Positions 18,938-31,162 of a stretch of 64,000 bases of DNA are shown piece by piece. The DNA comes from Alphaproteobacteria bacterium (GTDB lineage Bacteria; Pseudomonadota; Alphaproteobacteria; Sphingomonadales; Kordiimonadaceae): contig JABXIS010000054.1 of NCBI GenBank assembly GCA_013372975.1, positions 1 through 64,000 of the forward strand, in the 5' to 3' direction. A model generated the notes under the pieces. It made no database searches. It was not told where the DNA came from and was given only the letters and a program-made list of their open reading frames with translations. Positions within the stretch are counted from its first letter, which is position 1. Every line of letters begins with the position of its first letter. Position numbers and translations under genes: made by a program.

Positions 18938-18963
18938 CTCCCAATGGTTGGTCTCGTTGGGAG
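18938..18963 (-). promoter_or_regulatory. 5'-UTR hairpin overlapping the glnK Shine-Dalgarno
   Basis: Minus strand CTCCCAA-cgagaccaacca-TTGGGAG-cagtt-ATG. Confidence 0.6.
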
Positions 18964-18970
18964 TCTTTTC

Positions 18971-18987
18971 AGCAGGTTCTGTGCCAA
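18971..18987 (-). promoter_or_regulatory. Sigma-54 promoter for glnK-amtB
   Basis: Minus strand TTGGCACAGAACCTGCT; -24 GG and -12 GC with canonical spacing. Confidence 0.8.
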
Positions 18988-19175
18988 TTATTGAAATATA
19001 ATAATAACAAAGACTTACCAATCTTTTCAATAATTTCTGCTGCATGAATATGCACAAAATATATGTGCTGCCTATTTTTTAGGCATTTAGAATATCTAAC
19101 GTTGATGTGCTTATTTCCTCGCGCCGTGATCAGAGGCAGCGGTGATAGACTTGGGTGAACATCAGGGAGGATGAT

Positions 19176-19760
19176 ATGAAGGTATATGGAGATAGCCGGT
19201 CTGGTAACTGCCTCAAGGTGCGTTACATAAGCGAATACTTAAGACTGCCCTTTCATTGGGAAGAGATAGACGTGCTTTCTGGCTATACTCGCACGCCTGA
19301 ATTCTTGTCTATCAATCCGGCAGGTCAAATCCCGACAGTGGTGTTGCAGGACGGCCGCGTTCTTGCTCAATCCAATGCTATCTTGCGGTATCTGGGCCGC
19401 GGCACTGCGCTGATACCGGAAGACCCATACAATGAAGCGAAAATGGATGAATGGCTGTTCTGGGAACAATATAGCCACGAACCAGCGATCGCAGTTGTTC
19501 GTTTTCTCGTTGCCTTGAAAGGCGTGCCAAGGGCTGATGTTGATCAGCAACTGATAGAGAAAGGGGATAAGGCGCTTGATCTGATGGAAAAAGCGCTAGG
19601 CAGCGGCGACTACCTTGTCGGTGATTCTTTATCACTGGCTGATATCGCCCTGCTTGCCTACACCCAGTTTGCTGAGGAAGGCGGCTTTTCGCTAGAAAGC
19701 CGTCCTCGAGTGAGAGGCTGGATCAGCCGGGTTCAGGCCAATCTCGCGTCCGGCGCTTGA
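19176..19760 (+). CDS. Glutathione S-transferase family protein
   Basis: MKVYGDSRSGNCLKVRYISEYLRLPFHWEEIDVLSG...NPAGQIPTVVLQDGRVLAQSNAILRYL. Confidence 0.9.
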   Translation: MKVYGDSRSGNCLKVRYISEYLRLPFHWEEIDVLSGYTRTPEFLSINPAGQIPTVVLQDGRVLAQSNAILRYLGRGTALIPEDPYNEAKMDEWLFWEQYSHEPAIAVVRFLVALKGVPRADVDQQLIEKGDKALDLMEKALGSGDYLVGDSLSLADIALLAYTQFAEEGGFSLESRPRVRGWISRVQANLASGA

Positions 19761-19767
19761 TCCGAGC

Positions 19768-20214
19768 TTATGTATCGGGCTGAAGGGCTCTCGCGTTACG
19801 CTGTCCTTCAATGATCGCTTCGGGCCCAGCGCTCATGCACTGATTAGTGAGGATTCCGAAAACTTCTTGTCCGGTTGTGGCCTGTCCGGTCATGACAAGT
19901 TGAAAGCCGTGGAAACCTGCCGCTTCCCCCATCAGGGCAAGTGCGTCATCTCCTAATTCTTCAACACCTTCACGGCTCTTTTTGGATCCTTTGTTGGCCA
20001 AGGACTTATTCATGGCCTTCAATAGTTCCTGATCCTTGCCGGATATCATGTTGATCACCTGAGAAAACTTCAAAGGCAGCAGAAAATCTATCGCGCCAGC
20101 ACCGACATTTCCATAGTAGCTGCAGACGTCGGATTGAGACGCAGTCGCGCTTTGTGCTGGAAAGGGCGCGGCTAAAAGCAGGATTGTCGTCGCTGTCGTG
20201 TATAGTTTTTTCAT
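19768..20214 (-). CDS. Hypothetical secreted protein
   Basis: MKKLYTTATTILLLAAPFPAQSA signal peptide; no recognised family. Confidence 0.6.
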   Translation of the reverse strand: MKKLYTTATTILLLAAPFPAQSATASQSDVCSYYGNVGAGAIDFLLPLKFSQVINMISGKDQELLKAMNKSLANKGSKKSREGVEELGDDALALMGEAAGFHGFQLVMTGQATTGQEVFGILTNQCMSAGPEAIIEGQRNARALQPDT

Positions 20215-20256
20215 CTTTCCCTCCAGTTGCATGGGCTATGGCAATAGAATGCCCAA

Positions 20257-20278
20257 GCTAGCTGAATGCTAGCTGAAT
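20257..20278. repeat. 11-bp perfect tandem duplication
   Basis: GCTAGCTGAAT GCTAGCTGAAT. Confidence 0.9.
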
Positions 20279-20303
20279 GGATTCTGCAAGAAAAAGGGAG
20301 AGG

Positions 20304-20393
20304 TGGCGGGCAGGGTGGGATTCGAACCCACGAAGGGCTTGCACCCTTGCCGGTTTTCAAGACCGGTGCATTCAACCGCTCTGCCACCTGCCC
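20304..20393 (-). tRNA. tRNA-Ser (anticodon TGA)
   Basis: Minus strand GGGCAGGTGGCAGAGCGGTTGAATGCACCGGTCTTGAAAACCGG...GGGTTCGAATCCCACCCTGCCCGCCA; long variable arm. Confidence 0.96.
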
Positions 20394-20494
20394 AGGTGTT
20401 TGCGGATGCAAATTCTGGCGAGCTTTTTAACGAGTGATTTTCGATCCGTCCAGCACTTTTGACGTGATTTTTTATTTCGTCACAAGATGCTGGA

Positions 20495-21637
20495 TCAGGC
20501 ACCCTCTCCAAACTGGTTAATAGCGCCAAAAAGTACGGATAGAACCTCTCTGTCCTCAAAAGAAATTTCAGGGCGCCATATCTCGAATATCATCACCGTG
20601 CGATCCGACGCACCTCTATTCCAGGCCTCATGTTCCATACTGTCATCAAAAATAAGAAGCTTGCCCGGCTCCCATACGCGGGACGTTGCCCCAACGCGAA
20701 TTCCACAACCCTCAGGTACTATAAGCGGTAGATGACAAATAAGCCGGGTATTCAGCATGCCGTGATGCGGTTTGATGTGCGTGCCCGGCTTCAATCGTGA
20801 AAACAGCGCCATAGGCGCGCGGTCAGGAATTGTTGGAAGGGGGGGCGCTTCCAGCGCTTTCATTGCGCTTGGTACACGGTCCGCTAGTGCGTCCTGCCTT
20901 TCTCCGTTCTTCAATAGATATCCTGCACCCCAGTTTGGATCATTCAGTAATGGGTTGTTTGGATTGGGGCGGCCCGGTTGCGCCTGTACGTACGGCTCAA
21001 ACGTCGCCGCTTCTTCAACCACGGCCTTCAACTCTCCAATGATCGCATCAGTATAACCCTCGACTTCCTCCACCCATTCAAATTCTTCACGCTCAAACCA
21101 CGCGCGGTGTGGCAAGCCTGGGTAGAAAAACATATTTGGCTGCTGCAAATACAACTCTGTTTTGCCTGTCAGAAGGTCAAAAGCTTCCTTCACTTGCGCA
21201 CTTGCTTGGGAAATCTCAATCCCAGCTGAAGAAAGGTGGTCAGACATATGCGCCACATAGGCATCTGCACCTTCATCCAGGTAGGCCTGCGCACGTTGTG
21301 CCCAGGTCAGAAGTGATTGATGTGGTGATTTCATCTGGGCAATTGTGCCTAAACCCAATCTATAGAACGAGGACGCTGCGCGCTGATCTCCCTGCGTTCT
21401 CTTCAACTCTGCCATCGCAGAGATCGCCAGAAGGTCGCCCCTCTCTTCATTTAGGCGTTGCATGATTGCCTCTTCTTCAGCAGCCTGATTTCCCTGTTGG
21501 TGACATGCCTTTGCTACGGCCATCCAGGGCGCAGAACCTCCAGCTTCCAGCAATTGCTTCGCAAGCTGAAGTGCCTCCAGGCCTGCACCTTTGTTTAAGC
21601 AATTCTGTAATTCTTGTTGCAGTAGCTGCTGTGACAC
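20495..21637 (-). CDS. Aspartyl/asparaginyl beta-hydroxylase domain protein
   Basis: GTHIKPHHGMLNTRLICHLPLIVPEGCGIRVG...PGKLLIFDDSMEHEAWNRG. Confidence 0.88.
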   Translation of the reverse strand: MSQQLLQQELQNCLNKGAGLEALQLAKQLLEAGGSAPWMAVAKACHQQGNQAAEEEAIMQRLNEERGDLLAISAMAELKRTQGDQRAASSFYRLGLGTIAQMKSPHQSLLTWAQRAQAYLDEGADAYVAHMSDHLSSAGIEISQASAQVKEAFDLLTGKTELYLQQPNMFFYPGLPHRAWFEREEFEWVEEVEGYTDAIIGELKAVVEEAATFEPYVQAQPGRPNPNNPLLNDPNWGAGYLLKNGERQDALADRVPSAMKALEAPPLPTIPDRAPMALFSRLKPGTHIKPHHGMLNTRLICHLPLIVPEGCGIRVGATSRVWEPGKLLIFDDSMEHEAWNRGASDRTVMIFEIWRPEISFEDREVLSVLFGAINQFGEGA

Positions 21638-21937
21638 CCTTTGCCCCTTTTGTTGCTAATTGGCCCCTTAACAGGGCTTGATTTAAACAAACACATAATC
21701 ACCAGCAACCTGCGCGTCCAGCCCAAACCGGCCTCAAAACCGGAAAGCTTGAAAAGCCTGTGGAAAAGGGTCTATCTCGCCTTGCAAGGGGCCCTGATAG
21801 TTGTTAGACAGGTCTGTCCTGTCACACAAGATATCGGGGGTCCCGGTGTATGTGCAGGCTATATATTTGAGTTTTTTTGTTTCGGGGACCGCAGCAATGC
21901 CAAAAATTGCTGCCAATAGATCAAGGGGCTGAAGCTG

Positions 21938-24697
21938 GTGAGCGACAACACACCCATTACGCCGGAAGAGCGAGATATCCAGCCAATTACCATCGAAGAT
22001 GAGATGAAGGCATCCTACCTCGATTATGCCATGAGTGTAATCGTGTCCCGGGCCCTGCCTGACGTGCGTGACGGCTTGAAACCGGTACACCGCCGCATTC
22101 TCTTCTCAATGCATGAGCAAGGCTACGAGTGGAACAAGCCATTCAGGAAGTCTGCGCGCATTGTCGGTGACGTGATGGGTAAATACCACCCGCACGGTGA
22201 CAGCGCGATCTATGATGCATTGGTGCGTATGGCACAGGACTTTTCCATGCGCGCGCCACTTGTTGATGGTCAGGGTAACTTTGGCTCCATGGATGGCGAT
22301 AGCGCGGCTGCCATGCGTTACACTGAAGCCCGGATGGATAAAGTCTCCTCAATGATTCTGGCGGACATTGATAAAGATACCGTCAATTTCCAGCCAAACT
22401 ATGATGAAAGCGAACACGAGCCCGTAGTGCTTCCAGCTCGCTTCCCAAACCTTCTGGTGAACGGCGGCACTGGTATTGCGGTCGGCATGGCCACAAATAT
22501 TCCGCCGCACAGCCTTCGGGAAGTCATTGATGGCGTTTGTGCTGTTATCGATGATCCGGAAATTGATGTTATGGGCTTGATGGAACACATCAAAGGCCCT
22601 GATTTCCCCACAGGCGGTATCATTCTGGGCGTTGGCGGCATCCGTCAGGCGTATGAGACGGGCAAGGGCTCTATCACGATCCGAAGCCGCACTCATGTTG
22701 AGGAAATTCGCAAGGACCGCTGGGCCATCGTTATCACCGAGATTCCGTTCCAGGTGAACAAATCCTCGATGATAGAAAAGATTGCGGAGTGCGTTCAGCA
22801 GAAACGCATTGAAGGCATTGCAGATATCCGCGACGAATCCGACCGCGACGGCGTACGGGTTGTTGTTGAACTCAAGCGAGATGGCGTCGCTGATGTAATC
22901 CTTAACCAGCTGTATCGTTTCACGCCTGTTCAAACCAGCTTCGGCATCAACATGCTGGCGCTGGACGGTGGCCGGCCAGAGCAGCTTTCGCTCAAGCGCG
23001 TTTTACAGGCCTTTATCGATTTCCGCGAAGAAGTCATAACGCGCCGCACCAAGTTTGAGCTGAACAAAGCGCGCGATCGGGCCCACATCATGGTTGGCCT
23101 GGTTACGGCAGTTGCCAATATTGATGAGGTTGTGGCGACCATCCGTGGTGCCAAATCACCTGCTGAAGCGCGTGAAGCACTTGCTAACCGCAAATGGGAT
23201 GCCGCCGAGATCCGGCCTTATCTTGAACTTATCAATGAAGCTGGTCACCTGAATGATGATGGCACCTATCAGCTGTCTGAAGTTCAAATCAAAGCGATCC
23301 TCGACCTGCGCCTGCACCGTTTGACGGCGCTCGGTCGTGACGAGATCGGCGGCGAGTTGGAAGAACTGGCAGCCCGAATTCGTGAATATCTCGAGATTTT
23401 GCAGTCGCGCGTTAAACTCTATGAGGTATTGCGCGGTGAACTGGATGCTGTTCGTGCCGAATTTGGCGATGACCGCCGCACCGAAATTGACCTGACGGCC
23501 ATCACTGGTTTCGATGATGAAGACCTGATTGCCCGTGAAGATATGGTCGTGACGGTAACGCAGTCCGGCTATATCAAACGTGTGCCGCTCTCCACCTACA
23601 GGGCACAGCGCCGCGGCGGTAAAGGCCGGTCAGGTATGCAAACAAAGGACGAGGATTTCCTTTCCACTGTTTTTGTAGCCGATACTCATACGCCAGTGTT
23701 GTTCTTCTCGAACCTTGGTCAAGTATACAAAATGAAGGTATGGAAGCTGCCGCTTGGCAACCCGCAGTCCAAGGGCAAGCCGGTTATCAACTTGTTGCCT
23801 TTGAAGCAGGGCGAGACCATTGCAACCATCCTGCCGTTGCCTGAGGATGAAACCAGCTGGGGCGAGCTTCAGGTGATGTTTGCTACTGCTCACGGCAATG
23901 TACGCCGCAACAAGCTGTCTGATTTCTCCAACGTGATGTCGAACGGCAAGATCGCGATCCGCTTCTCTGAAGAAGATGACAGATTGATCGGTGTTGATGT
24001 GTGTACGGAGGACGATCATGTGCTCCTGGCTGCGAAAAAAGGTCGTGCGATCCGCTTCAAGACAACGGACGTCCGCCTGTTTGCCGGCCGCACATCGACT
24101 GGCGTGCGGGGTATGAAGTTTGGCGAAGGTGATGAAGTCGTTTCCATGCGGGTAATCAACGGTACAGACGCCAGCACGGAAGAGCGGGATGCCTACCTAA
24201 AGGCGGCGCCATGGAAGGCGGAGCCAGGCGAGCAAACCCTTGAGGATGATCGCATGGCAGAGCTTCAGGCATGCGAGCAGTTTATTCTGACTGTTACCGA
24301 TCAGGGCTTTGGCAAGCGCACCTCCAGCCATGAATATCGCCTGACCAATCGTGGCGGGCAGGGCATCTGGAACGTGCCATCCGACGATCGCCTGCGCCAG
24401 CAGATTGGGGATGTTGTAATGGCCTCACCAATCACCGAAGACGAGCAGATCATGATGGTGACTGACCATGGCAAATTGATCCGGACCCCAGTCCATGATG
24501 TGCGCATCGCTTCCAGAAACACAAAAGGGGTGACGCTGTTTAAAGTGGCTGAAGGCGAGCACATTGTATCCGTAGCCAAATTGCAGGAAACAGAAGACGA
24601 GGACGACGCCGAAGAGCAGGAAGGTGCAAAAGGCGAAGCAACTGCAACTGATGTTGCGGACGTACCTGCCGAAGCCTCGGAAGACACGGCCGAATAG
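21938..24697 (+). CDS. gyrA: DNA gyrase subunit A
   Basis: GTG start; [46 protein letters not shown] gyrA box. Confidence 0.98.
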   Translation: MSDNTPITPEERDIQPITIEDEMKASYLDYAMSVIVSRALPDVRDGLKPVHRRILFSMHEQGYEWNKPFRKSARIVGDVMGKYHPHGDSAIYDALVRMAQDFSMRAPLVDGQGNFGSMDGDSAAAMRYTEARMDKVSSMILADIDKDTVNFQPNYDESEHEPVVLPARFPNLLVNGGTGIAVGMATNIPPHSLREVIDGVCAVIDDPEIDVMGLMEHIKGPDFPTGGIILGVGGIRQAYETGKGSITIRSRTHVEEIRKDRWAIVITEIPFQVNKSSMIEKIAECVQQKRIEGIADIRDESDRDGVRVVVELKRDGVADVILNQLYRFTPVQTSFGINMLALDGGRPEQLSLKRVLQAFIDFREEVITRRTKFELNKARDRAHIMVGLVTAVANIDEVVATIRGAKSPAEAREALANRKWDAAEIRPYLELINEAGHLNDDGTYQLSEVQIKAILDLRLHRLTALGRDEIGGELEELAARIREYLEILQSRVKLYEVLRGELDAVRAEFGDDRRTEIDLTAITGFDDEDLIAREDMVVTVTQSGYIKRVPLSTYRAQRRGGKGRSGMQTKDEDFLSTVFVADTHTPVLFFSNLGQVYKMKVWKLPLGNPQSKGKPVINLLPLKQGETIATILPLPEDETSWGELQVMFATAHGNVRRNKLSDFSNVMSNGKIAIRFSEEDDRLIGVDVCTEDDHVLLAAKKGRAIRFKTTDVRLFAGRTSTGVRGMKFGEGDEVVSMRVINGTDASTEERDAYLKAAPWKAEPGEQTLEDDRMAELQACEQFILTVTDQGFGKRTSSHEYRLTNRGGQGIWNVPSDDRLRQQIGDVVMASPITEDEQIMMVTDHGKLIRTPVHDVRIASRNTKGVTLFKVAEGEHIVSVAKLQETEDEDDAEEQEGAKGEATATDVADVPAEASEDTAE

Positions 24698-24727
24698 ATC
24701 TAATAGTTATATAAAACAGATACTAAG

Positions 24728-24758
24728 CGCCCATTTTTCATTGTGAAGGATGGGCGTT
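24728..24758. terminator. Hairpin between convergent gyrA and lysE-family gene
   Basis: CGCCCAT...ATGGGCG stem-loop. Confidence 0.4.
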
Positions 24759-25389
24759 ATTTGTTGAGGAACAATAACCCAACGGCACCGAGCGCCAAGA
24801 CGGTACCGGAAACCCTGCCGATCAATTCTGTTGAACCGCGCTGTTGCAAGATCTTGCGGGCACCGGTCGCAGCCAAAACCCATATGCAATCCAGCGCCGG
24901 AGCAAGAAGCGCGAAGACGATTGAAAGGGTGATTAGCTGTGGCATTGCTGGCAGATCAGGCGAAATGAACTGGGGGAAAAAGGCCGCAAAAAACAGGATT
25001 GCCTTTGGATTGGTGGCTGCAACGCCCATTGCTGTACGAAATGCCTTTCCAACAGATCGCTCGACCACAATGGTGTTCTCAGCGTCCCCTGTCTGCTTTC
25101 TGAAGGACTTGAATGCGAGATATCCAAGATACGCAGCGCCTGCATACCTGATGAGCCGCAAGACATCGTCCGAGAGGTACGCAATGAGTGCGGAAAAGCC
25201 CAAAAGATATATTGTAAGCATGATAAGGCCGACAACTTCGGCACCTGCGACCACTGCGAAACCATGTTTAGGGCTTTCATTTAGCGTTTCGGCTATAATC
25301 AGGCTCACGATAGGCCCCGGCGTTAGCACTAACAGGGTTACGGCGCCCACAAACAGCCAGAAAAGAAATGGATCAACGGGTAAATCCAC
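24757..25389 (-). CDS. LysE/RhtB family amino-acid exporter
   Basis: VGAVTLLVLTPGPIVSLIIAETLNESPKHGFAVVAG...RYAGAAYLGYLAFKSFRK. Confidence 0.9.
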   Translation of the reverse strand: MDLPVDPFLFWLFVGAVTLLVLTPGPIVSLIIAETLNESPKHGFAVVAGAEVVGLIMLTIYLLGFSALIAYLSDDVLRLIRYAGAAYLGYLAFKSFRKQTGDAENTIVVERSVGKAFRTAMGVAATNPKAILFFAAFFPQFISPDLPAMPQLITLSIVFALLAPALDCIWVLAATGARKILQQRGSTELIGRVSGTVLALGAVGLLFLNK

Positions 25390-25512
25390 AATATCATCCT
25401 CGACTTATAGGGTTTCAGCCCTAAATGGCACTTCGCCCTTGTTTTTTTGGGTATATTCGGGAATGTTGCTGCCAAGCACATAATTTGCAAGCCTTCATTT
25501 GGGGGAATAGCT

Positions 25513-26028
25513 GTGACAAAACAGCGAATTGGGGTTTACCCTGGTACGTTTGACCCTATCACAAATGGTCATTTGGATATTATTAAGCGGGGCCTGCGCC
25601 TTGTTGACAAGCTAGTGATTGGTGTCGCGACCAATCCCAGCAAAGACCCGTTGTTCACTTTGGACGAACGTGTCGCGATGGTGGACACAGAGGCCCGCCA
25701 GTTAGCGAAAGAAGCCGGAGTCGATTTTGAAGTTGTGCAATTCGACGAGCTCTTGATGCACTTTGCAGAACGCGTAAATGCCTCGATTATCATCCGCGGC
25801 TTGAGGGCTGTGGCCGATTTCGAATATGAATTCCAGATGACGGGTATGAACTATCAAATTAACCCCGAAATTGAGACGGTTTTTCTTATGGCCGATCCGC
25901 GTTATCAAACGATTGCGTCTCGATTGGTGAAGGAAGTCGCCAGATATGACGGTAAAATTAATAGTTTTGTGCCATCGGATGTAGCCGCCGCCGTTGTGAA
26001 ACGGGTGGCAGAATCGAAACAGAAATAG
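25513..26028 (+). CDS. coaD: Pantetheine-phosphate adenylyltransferase
   Basis: RIGVYPGTFDPITNGHLDIIKRGLRLVDKLVIGVATNP...IIRGLRAVADFEYEFQM. Confidence 0.97.
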   Translation: MTKQRIGVYPGTFDPITNGHLDIIKRGLRLVDKLVIGVATNPSKDPLFTLDERVAMVDTEARQLAKEAGVDFEVVQFDELLMHFAERVNASIIIRGLRAVADFEYEFQMTGMNYQINPEIETVFLMADPRYQTIASRLVKEVARYDGKINSFVPSDVAAAVVKRVAESKQK

Positions 26029-26043
26029 CGAACCAAAAGAAAC

Positions 26044-26571
26044 ATGAAACGTCTTCTAATTCTAATAGCGACAATGGTGGGTTTGATGACCGAAGCAGAA
26101 GCAATTGAACTGGATAAAGAAAACACTCTTTATCTCGAACTTGAAACAGGCCGCGTTATTATTGCAATGCGCCCGGATGTAGCCCCCAAACATGTGGCAC
26201 GCATCAAGGAACTGGTTCGTCAGAACTTCTATGATGGTTTGATCTTCCATCGTGTTATTCCTGGCTTTATGGCCCAAGGTGGTGACCCTGAAGGCAGAGG
26301 CACCGGTGGTTCTGGAAAAAACATCGAGGCGGAATTCAGTAATCTTCCTCATTTGCGCGGCACTGTCTCGATGGCACGTGCCGGCGACCCAAACAGTGCA
26401 GACAGCCAGTTCTTTATCTGTTTTAGCCGCGCTGCCTATTTGGATGGCGATTATACAGTTTGGGGCCGAGTGGTCGGCGGCATGGAGCATGTTGATGCGA
26501 TCAGTGTTGGTGAGCCACCGGCAAACCCCAGCAAGATTGTGACCATGCGTGTCGCAGCTGACGTTGATTGA
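26044..26571 (+). CDS. Cyclophilin-type peptidylprolyl isomerase
   Basis: FYDGLIFHRVIPGFMAQGGDPEGRGTGGSG...GTVSMARAGDPNSADSQFFICF. Confidence 0.95.
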   Translation: MKRLLILIATMVGLMTEAEAIELDKENTLYLELETGRVIIAMRPDVAPKHVARIKELVRQNFYDGLIFHRVIPGFMAQGGDPEGRGTGGSGKNIEAEFSNLPHLRGTVSMARAGDPNSADSQFFICFSRAAYLDGDYTVWGRVVGGMEHVDAISVGEPPANPSKIVTMRVAADVD

Positions 26572-26595
26572 TTGGTTTGACGATACAAGCATTTG

Positions 26596-26620
26596 AGGGG
26601 GCGCTTCGGGCGCCCTTTTT
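26596..26620 (+). terminator. Rho-independent terminator
   Basis: GGGCGC-ttcgg-GCGCCC-TTTTT. Confidence 0.75.
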
Positions 26621-26665
26621 GTTGCGACTTGTTCTTTCTGTTCAGTTCCGATAAAAGCGCGGCCC

Positions 26666-28848
<2,183 letters not shown>

Positions 28849-28984
28849 ATTTTTTTAACTTGTTTTGAATAGCGGCCAAATGTTTTTCGGGGCACATTCA
28901 CCTTGCTTGAGTGGCAAAAATCGCAGAATTATGGGCGTCTCAAATTGGTTGTCAGAAAAATTTCATTTTCTTTGTCAGTTTTGC

Positions 28985-29013
28985 TTGACGGTCCAGTATG
29001 ATGCCCCTATGTT
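28985..29013 (+). promoter_or_regulatory. Sigma-70-type promoter for tRNA-Lys
   Basis: TTGACG-N17-TATGTT, 43 nt upstream of the tRNA 5' end. Confidence 0.6.
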
Positions 29014-29056
29014 CCGCCGCGTTCCCGGGGGATACTCTGGAAACAAAAATTGATGA

Positions 29057-29132
29057 GGGCCCGTAGCTCAGCTGGTAGAGCAACTGACTTTTAATCAGTA
29101 GGCCACAGGTTCGAACCCTGTCGGGCTCACCA
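29057..29132 (+). tRNA. tRNA-Lys (anticodon TTT)
   Basis: GGGCCCGTAGCTCAGCTGGTAGAGCAACTGACTTTTAATCAGTAGGCCACAGGTTCGAACCCTGTCGGGCTCACCA. Confidence 0.97.
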
Positions 29133-29140
29133 ATTTAAAG

Positions 29141-29171
29141 AAGGCTAGCGCTAATCGCGCTGGCCTTTTTT
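29141..29171 (+). terminator. Rho-independent terminator after tRNA-Lys
   Basis: AAGGCTAGCGC-taatc-GCGCTGGCCTTTTTT. Confidence 0.85.
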
Positions 29172-29304
29172 ACTGTTTGCATGCCTATTCCTCGAATCTT
29201 GCTCTTTGCCTCGAAAAAGCCGCCTTTCTCGACTTGTCTTTTAGGGCATAGGCAGCCTAAAGTTGCCTTCGTAAATCTGCATCGGGGAAGGAGCTATAAG
29301 GCAT

Positions 29305-30375
29305 ATGTTTTCAAGGCGTGTTTTCTGCCAACTATCTTCTATCGCATTGGCGATGAATCTGTCTGCTGCTGCGATCGGGCAGGAAGTAGATGAGGGTTCC
29401 GAAACTGGTCTGCAACGCGATCCTGCATTTCAGACCTGGATCGATGAAGTTCGAACAGAAGCCTTGAGCAAGGGGATAGGAGCTGAAACGCTGGACATTG
29501 TTTTGCCCACGATTGTCCCCATTGAACGTGTCATTAAGCGCGACCGCAATCAGCCAGAAGTCAAACAGACTTATGCCCGATATCTAACCAGCCGCGTAAG
29601 CGCTTGGCGGAAGGACAAGGGCGCCAAGATGCTGCAAGAACATCAAGGTGCCCTTCAATCAGCAGCGGAGAAGTATGGTGTTCAATCGCGATTTATAGCG
29701 GCGATCTGGGGCATAGAGACCAATTATGGGACGGTGCCGCTGAGCTATTCTGTATTTGATGCCGTCGCTACGCTGGCCTACGACAAGCGCCGGGCTGCTC
29801 GCTTCAGGCGTGAACTGTTTGCTGCACTTGAAATCCTCGACAAAGGACATGCGTCCTTTGATCTGATGAAGGGCTCTTGGGCTGGTGCCATGGGCCAACC
29901 TCAATTCATGCCAGAGAACTACCTCAAGTTTGCAGTTGATCTGGATGGCGACGGCGCCAGGAATATCTGGACCAGTGAAGCCGATGTCTTTGGCTCTATC
30001 GCAAATTATCTAAGGTCTTACGGCTGGGTAGACGACCAAACATGGGGGCGCAAGGTGAAGCTGCCGGAAGGCGGCGAACAATCGCTTCAGGGAATGCAGT
30101 CAGATGGCCTTTCGCCTGATCGCTGGTGCGCGGCATACAAAAGCATGGGGGTATGGCGAGATTTACAGGAATGGCAGGCACTTGGCGTTCGCAGGTTGAA
30201 CGGCAAGGACCTTCCGGCCCGGTCTATCCCTGCAGCCCTTATCGTTGGCGATGAAGGCGATGGGGAGGGATACCTGGTCTATCGAAATTTCTGTTCCGTT
30301 ATGCGGTATAACCCGTCTTTCAAATATGCACTTGCAGTTGGCTTGTTGTCTGACGCAATCGCAAAGGGCCAATGA
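29305..30375 (+). CDS. Lytic murein transglycosylase (MltB family)
   Basis: [31 protein letters not shown]...[28 protein letters not shown]. Confidence 0.95.
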   Translation: MFSRRVFCQLSSIALAMNLSAAAIGQEVDEGSETGLQRDPAFQTWIDEVRTEALSKGIGAETLDIVLPTIVPIERVIKRDRNQPEVKQTYARYLTSRVSAWRKDKGAKMLQEHQGALQSAAEKYGVQSRFIAAIWGIETNYGTVPLSYSVFDAVATLAYDKRRAARFRRELFAALEILDKGHASFDLMKGSWAGAMGQPQFMPENYLKFAVDLDGDGARNIWTSEADVFGSIANYLRSYGWVDDQTWGRKVKLPEGGEQSLQGMQSDGLSPDRWCAAYKSMGVWRDLQEWQALGVRRLNGKDLPARSIPAALIVGDEGDGEGYLVYRNFCSVMRYNPSFKYALAVGLLSDAIAKGQ

Positions 30376-31142
30376 TGTTGCGTCTGGTTCTTTCAATCTG
30401 TTTGCTGGCATTCCTTGCCGCCTGTTCAAGCTCCATGCGGCCAATCGGTCGTATGCCGAAAAATGATGAGTTGCCTACAGGCACGCAAGGTGTGAAGCGC
30501 AAGGTAGGGAATCCCTACAAGGTTGCAGGGGTGTGGTATTACCCGGAAGAGCAACCACAGTATGACGAAGTTGGCTATGCTTCGTGGTACGGTAAAGACT
30601 TCCATGGCAAAAAGACGGCAAACGGCGAGATCTATAATATGAACTCGCTGACGGCAGCCCATAAAACGCTGCCTCTGCCGACCTTTGTGAAAGTGACCAA
30701 TCTTGAGAATGGCCGTACCATCATTCTTCGTGTGAATGACCGTGGTCCTTTCGTTAAGGGGCGTATCATCGATATCTCCCGGCGCGGCGCGCAGTTGCTT
30801 GGATTCGACAAGCAGGGTGTGACAAAAGTTCGGGTTCAGGCGGTCGACGACAACGGCCGGGTACCTAACCCGCCACCTACTCAAACAGCGAAGTCCCAAA
30901 AGGGTGAGCATTTCATTCAGGTCGGCGCCTACAGCCAGCGTGAAAATGCCGAAATTCAGGTTCGGAAACTTTTGGGGAACGGCCACAAGGCCAATGTGGA
31001 ACGAATGGCATCAAATGGCCGCACCCTTTGGCGTGTTCGCCTGGGACCATTTTTAGAACGCCTGATGGCCGAAGAGATGCTTGACCGCGTCGTGGCAGAT
31101 GGGTTTTATGAGGCGCGTATTTTCTCGGAAACTACACGTTAG
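30372..31142 (+). CDS. rlpA: Septal ring lytic transglycosylase RlpA with SPOR domain
   Basis: Lipobox [40 protein letters not shown]-terminal SPOR domain. Confidence 0.93.
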   Translation: MMLRLVLSICLLAFLAACSSSMRPIGRMPKNDELPTGTQGVKRKVGNPYKVAGVWYYPEEQPQYDEVGYASWYGKDFHGKKTANGEIYNMNSLTAAHKTLPLPTFVKVTNLENGRTIILRVNDRGPFVKGRIIDISRRGAQLLGFDKQGVTKVRVQAVDDNGRVPNPPPTQTAKSQKGEHFIQVGAYSQRENAEIQVRKLLGNGHKANVERMASNGRTLWRVRLGPFLERLMAEEMLDRVVADGFYEARIFSETTR

Positions 31143-31162
31143 AAAAAGTACAAGGGAACGTA

